This document shows positions 1 to 5,130 of a stretch of DNA of 8,786 nt, piece by piece. The stretch comes from Bacillota bacterium (GTDB lineage: Bacteria; Bacillota; Clostridia; Peptostreptococcales; Anaerovoracaceae): positions 1-8,786 of the forward strand of contig JAEEIC010000061.1 of the NCBI GenBank assembly GCA_016281165.1, given 5' to 3'. The stretch's first letter is position 1, and the number at the start of each line of letters is the position of its first letter. The position numbers and the translations under genes were made by a program. Below the pieces are notes generated by a model that saw nothing but the letters and a program-made list of their open reading frames with translations, was not told the DNA's origin and did not search any database.

Positions 1-789
1 AGCGTCGTTTTCGGCCAGCCCTGCGCCTTCGAGGATGCGGAGAACGTCGAACACGTGACGGCCCTGCACCGCCTGGCGGTCTCGAAGATCGATGAATACA
101 AAAACGCGGAGACGGCGGACAGCGCGCAGCTTTACGACGCGCTGAACGAGGAGCAGGAGTGGTACTATCTGGACTTCGATTACGAGCTCAAAAGCGGCAG
201 GACCATGTCCAGAAGGCTCAAACTGCGCGGAAATGATCTGCTCGCCTCAGACGATCTCAGGGCAGTAGTGCTGAAAAGCAAGGGCGAAAACACCATCTTC
301 CGCGATATCGAGGGAAGGCTCGCGGGCGCTTCGAACATAAACGTGGACTGCTGGTATAATGACTGGAGCATGGACGCCGAGAAATACGCGGCGGACGGAA
401 AACTGCCCGACATGCCCGTGCCGACGGCAGAAGAGGTGGAAGAACTCAATCAGAAGCTCGAGAAGGCGCTCACCGGATTGAGCAGGGAGGAGCTCCTCGC
501 CCTTGTCCAAGCCGCCGCTGAAGACTACGAGGCTCTGCCTTTTGAAGCTCTCGCCTCCTATCCGCGCTTCGCCGACATGCATCTGAACATACACGCGGAG
601 TACGACAGCTTCGATCAGGAGCTCTTCGAGGAGCTCGAGGAGCAGCAGGGCCGGATCTATTACATCTGGCACAGGGAGAAGACTGCCTACGAAAGAGAGT
701 CCTACGTCGAGACCCTGATGCTTGATCTCGATGCCAACTGGCCGAGGACCCTGGCCATGCTCAGGAGCATCGCGGAAGAAAACGATTAA
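1..789 (+). CDS. C-terminal part of a probable ABC-2 type permease-associated protein (5' partial)
   Basis: The reading frame is open from the first base of the window, and the GTG at 55 has no ribosome binding site, so this is the 3' end of a longer gene whose start lies upstream. The visible part is soluble and acidic, with no membrane segment. It holds a pattern of the form 'Y-x-L-K-S-G-R-T-M-S-R-R' (codons around 181-216), followed by short beta-like stretches and then a Glu/Leu-rich helical stretch (about 430-540). A small-residue-plus-'sGRtvsR' layout is typical of the soluble C-terminal domain (DUF6449-like) of clostridial ABC-2 permeases. That match is from memory of the family and is not certain. 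The cell role would be part of a membrane exporter. It ends in TAA at 787-789, followed by an intrinsic terminator. Confident that it is a real gene; function is low confidence. Confidence 0.7.
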   Translation, partial: SVVFGQPCAFEDAENVEHVTALHRLAVSKIDEYKNAETADSAQLYDALNEEQEWYYLDFDYELKSGRTMSRRLKLRGNDLLASDDLRAVVLKSKGENTIFRDIEGRLAGASNINVDCWYNDWSMDAEKYAADGKLPDMPVPTAEEVEELNQKLEKALTGLSREELLALVQAAAEDYEALPFEALASYPRFADMHLNIHAEYDSFDQELFEELEEQQGRIYYIWHREKTAYERESYVETLMLDLDANWPRTLAMLRSIAEEND

Positions 790-825
790 AAGACCGAAAC
801 GTACAATAAAAAAACACATAAGCGC

Positions 826-854
826 GGCGCCGGATGTTCTCCGGCGCCTTTTTT
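826..854 (+). terminator. Intrinsic terminator of the first gene
   Basis: GGCGCCGG (826-833) pairs perfectly with CCGGCGCC (841-848) around a 7-base loop, and six T follow (849-854). This 8-bp all-GC stem plus U-tract is a textbook rho-independent terminator, 37 bases after the TAA of the partial gene. The A-rich stretch upstream (about 807-820) could give weak termination on the other strand, but no minus-strand gene ends here. Confidence 0.93.
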
Positions 855-855
855 G

Positions 856-864
856 TGGTATCAT
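856..864 (+). promoter_or_regulatory. Probable extended -10 promoter for the hydrolase-sdaA unit
   Basis: TGGTATCAT is an extended -10 (TG, one base, then TATCAT), starting two bases after the T-tract of the preceding terminator. The position 17 bases upstream falls in the terminator loop and does not resemble TTGACA, so the promoter would rely on the TG extension. It lies about 40 bases before the hydrolase start. The same TGTGGTATCAT string recurs at 2965-2973 after another hairpin. Confidence 0.5.
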
Positions 865-905
865 AGTATCTGTAAAGGAGCGGCCAAAAACCGGGGGTGA
901 TGATG

Positions 906-1673
906 ATGGAATGGTACAGGATCTGCGCGATCGACGAAAAGACATTCGCCCTGTGCGAGCCCCTGCATCCCGAGGACCCTCATTCCTACCTGGTGCTGGG
1001 AGAGGAGAGGGCGGCCCTGATAGATACCGGGCTCGGCGTCTTCAGCATGAAGGAAGAGATCCGAAAGCTCACGGAGCTTCCTGTTACCGTGCTCACCACC
1101 CACGCCCACTGGGATCATGTGGGGAGCCACCGTGAATTCGAGCATATAGCGGTCCATCCCCTGGAGCTCGGCCTCATCAGCGGAGAGAATCCCATGACTG
1201 AAGAGCAGCTGATGGCAAGGCTTTTCGAGGACGGCTGGCAGGCTCCTGCGGGCTTCGACGCTTCCTGCTACCGCTTCTACGACGGCGGGGCGGATATGAG
1301 CATAGAAGAGGGCGGCGTCATCGATCTCGGGGGCAGGATCCTTAAGGTGCTCCATACTCCGGGCCACAGCCCCGGCTCCTGCAGCTTCTACGAAGAAGAG
1401 CGGAGATATCTCTTCTGCGGCGATCTGCTCTACGACGGGGCTCTCTACGCCCATCTCGCGGGCAGCGACCCTCTCGTCTACAGGGATTCGATGGACAGGA
1501 TAGCCCGGATGGATATAGAAAGGCTGCTCCCGGGCCACAACAGCCTTGATAAAACAGGCGCGCTGGCGCGGCAGGCCGCCGCGGCCTTCGACGAGCTTTA
1601 CGAAAAGGGACTGCTCAAAAAAGGCAGCGGGACCTTCAGCTTCGGCGGATTCAGCATCAAGCTGTCGCGATAG
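906..1673 (+). CDS. Metallo-beta-lactamase-fold metal-dependent hydrolase
   Basis: Cytosolic MBL-fold hydrolase of 255 residues with a complete set of dinuclear metal ligands. Numbered from the ATG at 906 these are THAHWDH (His66, His68, Asp70, His71), His154 in HTPGHSPGS, Asp173 in CGDLLYDG and His211 in LPGHN. This is the glyoxalase II/'MBL fold metallo-hydrolase' type, which typically cleaves thioesters, lactones or phosphoesters; the substrate cannot be read from the sequence. There are four possible in-frame starts (GTG 897, ATG 900, 903 and 906). I choose 906 because GGGGGTGA (893-900), one mismatch from GGAGGTGA, then sits about 8 bases upstream. The gene is followed 42 bases later by sdaA with no terminator between, so the two are probably co-transcribed. 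No missing catalytic residue is seen. Confidence 0.93.
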   Translation: MEWYRICAIDEKTFALCEPLHPEDPHSYLVLGEERAALIDTGLGVFSMKEEIRKLTELPVTVLTTHAHWDHVGSHREFEHIAVHPLELGLISGENPMTEEQLMARLFEDGWQAPAGFDASCYRFYDGGADMSIEEGGVIDLGGRILKVLHTPGHSPGSCSFYEEERRYLFCGDLLYDGALYAHLAGSDPLVYRDSMDRIARMDIERLLPGHNSLDKTGALARQAAAAFDELYEKGLLKKGSGTFSFGGFSIKLSR

Positions 1674-1715
1674 ATCAATGTATTTCATGATGCGCATTAA
1701 AAAGGGGTTTATCCG

Positions 1716-2933
1716 ATGAGATCGATCAGAGACATATACAAAGTGGGCGTGGGACCTTCCAGCTCGCATACCATGGGCCCGGCAAAAGCCGCCGAGATCT
1801 TCAGGGAACGCGTTCCCGAGGCGGACAGCTTCAGGGTCCTTCTTTACGGATCCTTGAGCAAGACCGGCAAGGGCCACGGCACCGACAGGGCGCTCAAGGA
1901 CGCCTTCTCTCCCCTGGAATGCGACGTGGTATTCTCGGCTGCCGATCCCAAAGACATGAAGCACCCGAACACCCTCGACCTCATAGCCTTAAGGAACGGC
2001 GAAGAGATCGAAAGGGCCCGGGTCCAGAGCATTGGCGGAGGCGATATAGTCTTCGAGGGCGACGACTCCTCGGGCGCCGAGGAAGAGGTCTATCTTGAGA
2101 ACTCCTTCGCCGAGATCGCCAGCTTTTGCGCCTTCAGGCATGTCGATCTGCCCGAATACATCGAGCTCAACGAGGGCGAGGAGATCTGGGGCTTCCTCAT
2201 CGATATCTGGCATCACATGAAGGACGCGGTGAAGGAAGGCCTGAGCAGAGAAGGGGAGCTGCCCGGAGGGCTGCACGTGCAGCGCAAGGCCAAGTACCTC
2301 TTCGAGCATATCGTGGAAGACAAGCATTCCGAGCTCGTGGAATGCCAGAAGGTCAGCGCTTTTGCCTACGCGGTGAGCGAGCAGAATGCCGACAACGGCA
2401 TCATCGTCACCGCTCCGACCTGCGGAGCCTGCGGGGTCCTGCCCGCCGTGCTCTATTACTTCGCGGAGAAGAGGAAGCTCGACGACCTGCAGGTCGCCAA
2501 GGCCCTGGGCGTGGCCGGCCTCTTCGGAGAGCTCGCCAAGCGCAACGCCTCGGTATCAGGCGCCGAGTGCGGCTGCCAGGCCGAGGTCGGAGTCGCCTGC
2601 TCCATGGCCGCCGCTGCCTGCGGACAGGTCTTCGGTTATTCCATGGACCAGATCGAGTACGCGGCCGAGGTCGCTTTGGAGCATCATCTGGGCCTCACCT
2701 GCGATCCCATACGCGGACTGGTGCAGATCCCCTGCATAGAGCGCAACGCCGTCGCCGCCATGAGGGCCATAAATTCCGCCAACATCGCCTACTTCCTCAC
2801 CGGCACCAGAAACATAAGCTATGATATCGCCATCAAGAGCATGTACTACACCGGTCTGGACATGAACCAGAGGTACAGGGAGACCGCCGAAGGAGGCCTC
2901 GCCAGGGCTTACCAGAGAAGGGGAAAGTGGTAA
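1716..2933 (+). CDS. sdaA: L-serine ammonia-lyase (L-serine dehydratase), one-chain iron-sulfur type
   Basis: Converts L-serine to pyruvate and ammonia in the cytosol using an oxygen-labile [4Fe-4S] cluster, not PLP. The N-terminal beta domain (about residues 1-150) starts with the hallmark GPSSSHTMGPAKAA. The catalytic alpha domain follows (about 170-400), with PTCGACGVLP (234-243), SGAECGCQAEVG (281-292), HLGLTCDP and VQIPC. Cys287, Cys329 and Cys340 are spaced 42 and 11 apart, the spacing I recall for the three cluster cysteines of the structurally studied Legionella enzyme. At 405 residues it is shorter than the roughly 454-residue E. coli SdaA, but both domains look intact. The C-terminus ends RRGKW without the terminal cysteine recalled for the Legionella protein. 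The start ATG has GGGG (1704-1707) 8 bases upstream. Probably transcribed with the preceding hydrolase; it converges on the minus-strand sdpRI-like pair. Confidence 0.96.
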   Translation: MRSIRDIYKVGVGPSSSHTMGPAKAAEIFRERVPEADSFRVLLYGSLSKTGKGHGTDRALKDAFSPLECDVVFSAADPKDMKHPNTLDLIALRNGEEIERARVQSIGGGDIVFEGDDSSGAEEEVYLENSFAEIASFCAFRHVDLPEYIELNEGEEIWGFLIDIWHHMKDAVKEGLSREGELPGGLHVQRKAKYLFEHIVEDKHSELVECQKVSAFAYAVSEQNADNGIIVTAPTCGACGVLPAVLYYFAEKRKLDDLQVAKALGVAGLFGELAKRNASVSGAECGCQAEVGVACSMAAAACGQVFGYSMDQIEYAAEVALEHHLGLTCDPIRGLVQIPCIERNAVAAMRAINSANIAYFLTGTRNISYDIAIKSMYYTGLDMNQRYRETAEGGLARAYQRRGKW

Positions 2934-2963
2934 AAAAGAAAAATGCCCCATTTTGAGGGGCAT
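2932..2963 (-). terminator. Intrinsic terminator of the sdpR-sdpI unit, overlapping the sdaA stop
   Basis: Read on the minus strand, ATGCCCC (2963-2957) pairs with GGGGCAT (2949-2943) around a 7-base loop and is followed by TTTTTCTTTTTT (about 2943-2932). The U-tract overlaps the last two bases of the sdaA stop codon. On the + strand the same hairpin is followed by GTGGTATC rather than a T-tract, so it should work poorly for sdaA. It lies about 108 bases past the stop of the sdpI-like gene. Confidence 0.75.
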
Positions 2964-3070
2964 GTGGTATCATCATATCAGGCAGGCCGGACACGGATGG
3001 CCAAACTATTTGTGCTGAATGATTTTAGAGAGCACCACCCACATCCTGTCCCCTGCCTTTTTATCGCTCT
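2964..3070. other. Intergenic spacer between convergent sdaA and sdpI-like genes
   Basis: This is the untranslated 3' region of the sdpI-like transcript. It holds TGGTATCAT (2965-2973, an extended -10 look-alike facing +, with no gene downstream in that direction). Further along, AGAGAGC (from about 3027) is complementary to GCTCTCT (about 3066-3072), separated by about 30-40 bases, with GGCAGGGGACAGG-like sequence (minus strand) between the arms. I see no convincing open reading frame in it. Confidence 0.4.
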
Positions 3071-3766
3071 CTACGCCTGAGGACCGTCGCCGCTCTCCGC
3101 CTCCTTCTTCCCGTGCTTTTTGTAATACAGGTAGGAACTGAGCATGGTGATGACCGAGCTTAAGAAGGCTCCCGCCATGATCACGATGAAGCTTGCCAGG
3201 GCCAGGCCTTCCGTTTTCAGGGTCAGGACGCCGGTCATAAGAGTCAGGATGCCCGTCACCATGAAGCAGATGCTGCCGATCCTGTTGGAATAAGCCCAGT
3301 TCTCGTCGTCGTCGAGTGACCAGGGGGTCCTGACGCCGAAGCTGTAGTTCCTGGCGTTCTTGGGCATGTAATTGCCCAGGAAGATGAAGAGGATGCCGAT
3401 GAAGATGCTGCAGAGGGCTCCTATGTTGAGCTTTACGCCCAGGGCGGCGGCGTATACCACAAGGGCGAGGAACCATGAAAGGGCCGGCATCATGATCAGG
3501 ACGACTATGAGGGGCTTGGAGGCGATGTTCTTCGACTTGGGATCTATGGACATCATCACCGCGCAGAATACTTCGCAGGCGGCCAGTATCGCGGGGATGC
3601 CGAAGACGGTCATGGCCTTGCTCGACCAGCCGTTGGGCTCGCCGTTTATCCCGAAGTGGGTGGCGATGACGTCGGGCAGCCTGTCCCAGAGCACGAGCCC
3701 GGCGATCATGGGCGCCAGGGTCAGCAGGGTCGTTATGATGATCAGTGTTCTGTATCTTCTGAGCAT
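3071..3766 (-). CDS. sdpI: SdpI-family membrane protein (DUF1648 plus SdpI domain)
   Basis: Integral membrane protein of 231 residues with about six hydrophobic segments (roughly 8-27, 53-72, 85-108, 114-131, 165-183, 190-213). After the first helix comes the DUF1648 signature, LPDVIATHFGINGEPNGW followed by SK (30-50). The SdpI motif follows at 131-165: GNYMPK, then NYSFGVRTPW and a WxxSNRIGS stretch. In Bacillus subtilis SdpI protects against the SDP killing peptide and, when toxin is bound, holds the repressor SdpR at the membrane; that is family knowledge. Here no sdpABC genes are visible, so the ligand is unknown. The start ATG follows the repressor stop after a single base, and its GGAGGAG ribosome binding site (7 bases upstream) lies inside the repressor's last codons, which suggests coupled translation. 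The C-terminal tail is charged and probably cytosolic. Confidence 0.9.
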   Translation of the reverse strand: MLRRYRTLIIITTLLTLAPMIAGLVLWDRLPDVIATHFGINGEPNGWSSKAMTVFGIPAILAACEVFCAVMMSIDPKSKNIASKPLIVVLIMMPALSWFLALVVYAAALGVKLNIGALCSIFIGILFIFLGNYMPKNARNYSFGVRTPWSLDDDENWAYSNRIGSICFMVTGILTLMTGVLTLKTEGLALASFIVIMAGAFLSSVITMLSSYLYYKKHGKKEAESGDGPQA

Positions 3767-3767
3767 T

Positions 3768-4034
3768 TTATTTCTCCTCCTTAAGCTCGCTCAGCCAGAG
3801 CATGACTTCCTCGATCATGCTGGTGTTGAGCTCATAAAAGATGAATTTGCCTTTGCGCGTGTCGCGTATGAGGTCCGCTTCTTTAAGGGTCGCCAGATGC
3901 CTTGATATGGCGGGAAGGCTCATCTCGAAGTGGTCTCCGATCTCGCCGGCGCTGAGGCTCCCTTCCTTGAGGAGCTTCAGTATCTCTCGCCTGGTGGGAT
4001 CGGCCAGAGCCTTCATCGTGGTCTGTATGCTCAA
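3768..4034 (-). CDS. sdpR: ArsR-family winged-helix repressor, SdpR-like autorepressor
   Basis: DNA-binding repressor of 88 residues. KALADPTRREILKLL (8-22) is the classic ArsR first helix; the recognition region is SLPAISRHLATLKEADLI (39-56), followed by the wing TRKGKFIFYEL (59-69). There is no cysteine in the protein, so it is not a thiol metal sensor. With the SdpI gene directly downstream, it fits SdpR, which represses its own operon until SdpI binds its ligand and titrates it. I take the TTG at 4034 as the start because AAAGGAGG (4050-4043) ends 8 bases before it; the alternative ATG at codon 7 has no such site. A near-consensus promoter and a palindromic operator lie upstream, after a leader of about 100 bases. 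Sure of the family; the SdpR assignment rests on the gene pair. Confidence 0.9.
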   Translation of the reverse strand: MSIQTTMKALADPTRREILKLLKEGSLSAGEIGDHFEMSLPAISRHLATLKEADLIRDTRKGKFIFYELNTSMIEEVMLWLSELKEEK

Positions 4035-4059
4035 GCCTTTGGCCTCCTTTCATGACGGG

Positions 4060-4106
4060 CCGGGTGATACGGCGGTCCGTTCAGCACTATGCGCCGTATG
4101 TCCCGG
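4060..4106 (-). promoter_or_regulatory. Long hairpin in the 5' leader of the sdpR-sdpI transcript
   Basis: On the + strand, CCGGG (4060-4064) and ATACGGCG (4067-4074) are complementary to CGCCGTAT (4092-4099) and CCCGG (4102-4106). This gives 13 pairs interrupted by one symmetric 2x2 mismatch, with a 17-base loop. In the minus-strand mRNA it would fold about 10 bases ahead of the AAAGGAGG ribosome binding site. No U-tract follows, so it is not a terminator. It may protect the 5' end, tune translation or bind a regulator; this role is inference. Confidence 0.55.
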
Positions 4107-4109
4107 TCT

Positions 4110-4142
4110 TTCATTTAACATTTAACTTAACTGTTAAATGAA
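4110..4142. promoter_or_regulatory. Composite palindromic operator, probable SdpR-like binding site
   Basis: The outer inverted repeat TTCATTTAACA (4110-4120) and TGTTAAATGAA (4132-4142) is perfect over 11 bp with an 11-base spacer. Inside it, ATTTAAC occurs twice in tandem (4113-4119, 4120-4126). The second copy forms another perfect 7-bp inverted repeat with GTTAAAT (4133-4139), spaced by six bases. It runs from the -10 edge across the expected transcription start of the minus-strand promoter, the usual place for an ArsR-family steric repressor to act on its own gene. Confidence 0.75.
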
Positions 4143-4170
4143 TGATAGCACCCTTCCTCCCGCCTGTCAA
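4142..4170 (-). promoter_or_regulatory. Near-consensus sigma-A promoter of the sdpR-sdpI unit
   Basis: Read on the minus strand, TTGACA (4170-4165) is followed by exactly 17 bases and TATCAT (4147-4142), preceded by TGC, which adds an extended -10. Expected transcription start is near 4135, inside the palindromic operator. This is the strongest promoter in the window by sequence, which fits a unit that is normally held off by a repressor. Confidence 0.88.
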
Positions 4171-4192
4171 TATCCCCCGGCGTCTTTTTTCT

Positions 4193-4220
4193 TTGCTGAA
4201 AGCTCCACAGGGAGTATAAT
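4193..4220 (+). promoter_or_regulatory. Probable promoter of the oxidoreductase unit, divergent from sdpR
   Basis: A perfect TATAAT (4215-4220) lies 16 bases after a weak -35, TTGCTG (4193-4198), and 47 bases before the GTG start of the oxidoreductase gene. Its -35 is only about 22 bases from the -35 of the divergent sdpR promoter, so a repressor on the 4110-4142 operator could influence both, though the operator does not overlap this one. Confidence 0.65.
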
Positions 4221-4266
4221 CAAAACAGTGATATAGAAACTGCGTGAAAGACAGGAGGGATATACC

Positions 4267-4827
4267 GTGAAAAAGATAGTCGTGATCTGGTCCAGTCCCA
4301 ATAAAGACGGCCTCACCCACAGCGCCGCCGCCTCCCTCATCGAGGGCATGAGGAAGGGCGGAGCGGAGGTGGAGGAGGTCTGGCTCAACGGCCTCGATAT
4401 GCGGCACTGCATGGCCTGCGGCAGCGGCTACGGCGCCTGCAGGAGCGAGGGGCGCTGCGTCATCCCCGACGACTTTAAGGAGCTGTACGACAAGCTGGCG
4501 GAGGCCGACGGGATCGTATTCGTCACGGCCGTGTACTGGCACGACCTGACCGAGGTGATGAAAGCCTTTACGGACAGGCTGCGCCGCTGCGAGTCTGCCC
4601 ACAATCATTATCTCGCGGAAAAGAAGGCATATATCGCCGCCTGCGCCGGCGGTACCGGCAACGGGGCGACCGAATGCCTCGTCAGGCTCGAGGACACTCT
4701 TCGCCACATGGGCGTCAGGACCTGGGACCGCATGCCCGTGACCCGCTTCAACAAAGACTACAACGTGCCTTCGCTCGCGAAGGGCGGGGAGCTCTTCGCG
4801 GTAAGGCTCGAGGAAGGCTTCAGATAG
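4267..4827 (+). CDS. Flavodoxin-fold NAD(P)H-dependent FMN oxidoreductase with four-cysteine motif
   Basis: Cytosolic flavoprotein of 186 residues in the NADPH-dependent FMN reductase/flavodoxin-like family. The N-terminal beta strand and FMN phosphate loop read KKIVVIWSSPNKDGLT (2-17). AVYWHDLTEVMKAFTDRLRR (88-107) is the usual second flavin-contact segment, and CAGGTGNG (126-133) the third. Cys48, Cys51, Cys58 and Cys64 (C-x2-C-x6-C-x5-C, ending before VIPDDF) occupy the place of the compact cluster motif of iron-sulfur flavoproteins but with wider spacing, so cluster binding is unsure. The start is GTG, with AGGAGG (4253-4258) 8 bases upstream. It heads a close-packed run with the CPCC protein 9 bases later. 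Substrate unknown; quinone, nitro-compound or disulfide reduction are all possible for the family. Confidence 0.9.
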   Translation: MKKIVVIWSSPNKDGLTHSAAASLIEGMRKGGAEVEEVWLNGLDMRHCMACGSGYGACRSEGRCVIPDDFKELYDKLAEADGIVFVTAVYWHDLTEVMKAFTDRLRRCESAHNHYLAEKKAYIAACAGGTGNGATECLVRLEDTLRHMGVRTWDRMPVTRFNKDYNVPSLAKGGELFAVRLEEGFR

Positions 4828-4836
4828 AGGCGGAGC

Positions 4837-5130
4837 ATGAGGATCTGGGAAAAGATAAAACGCTTTTTTAAGGGCGGCAAGGCTGAAGAGAAGGCCGGGC
4901 GGGCCGCGGAGGAGCCTGAAGCTCCGACCGCTGATGAGCGGGAGCTCCTGCCCTGTCCGGTCTGCGGCGCCCTCTGCCTTGAAGAGAAGGGCGCTTACGA
5001 GATCTGCCCCGTCTGCGGCTGGGAGGACGACCCCCTGCAGAGGAGAGAGCCCGACTTCGCGGGCGGAGCCAACAAAATGAGTCTTAACGAGGCCAAAAGG
5101 GCCTGGACGGAGAAGGGAAGTGTCAAGTGA
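4837..5130 (+). CDS. Small CPCC-family zinc-ribbon protein with amphipathic N-terminus
   Basis: Protein of 97 residues. The C-terminal half carries LPCPVCG (Cys40, Cys43) and EICPVCGWEDD (Cys57, Cys60), then PDFAGGANKMSLNEAKRAW, which is the cysteine-rich CPCC family (Pfam 14206 as I recall it) of unknown function, likely binding one zinc. An extra Cys47 lies between the pairs. The N-terminus MRIWEKIKRFFKGGK is a short basic amphipathic stretch, followed by an acidic Ala/Glu-rich linker (16-36); it could touch the membrane surface, which is inference. The ATG is preceded by GAGG with 6 bases spacing and lies 9 bases after the oxidoreductase stop. The stop overlaps the start of the next gene (TGATG), so the three genes are translationally linked. 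Confidence 0.85.
   Translation: MRIWEKIKRFFKGGKAEEKAGRAAEEPEAPTADERELLPCPVCGALCLEEKGAYEICPVCGWEDDPLQRREPDFAGGANKMSLNEAKRAWTEKGSVK

Noticed and set aside
247..945. Minus-strand open frame of 232 codons over the first gene
   Set aside because: It runs across the strong + strand terminator and has no ribosome binding site or recognisable domain; it is a shadow of the + strand gene.
1674..1715. Possible separate promoter for sdaA in the 42-base gap
   Set aside because: No -10/-35 pair with acceptable spacing is visible; read-through from the hydrolase gene is the simpler explanation.
861..1964. Long minus-strand open frame (367 codons) opposite the hydrolase gene
   Set aside because: It lies antisense to a gene with complete MBL motifs and to the start of sdaA, and its protein shows no recognisable motif; GC-rich codon use makes such shadow frames common.
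2126..2824. Arg-rich + strand frame of 232 codons inside sdaA
   Set aside because: Its composition is typical of an out-of-frame reading of GC-rich DNA, and it overlaps fully with the well-supported sdaA frame.
3006..3476. Minus-strand frame of 156 codons overlapping the sdpI-like gene
   Set aside because: Most of it is an out-of-frame reading of the membrane protein gene, and it has no ribosome binding site.
4161..4190. Possible + strand terminator (CGCC ... GGCG followed by TCTTTTTTC) in the divergent region
   Set aside because: The stem is only four pairs with a long loop, no + strand gene ends before it, and the bases are already explained by the minus-strand promoter.
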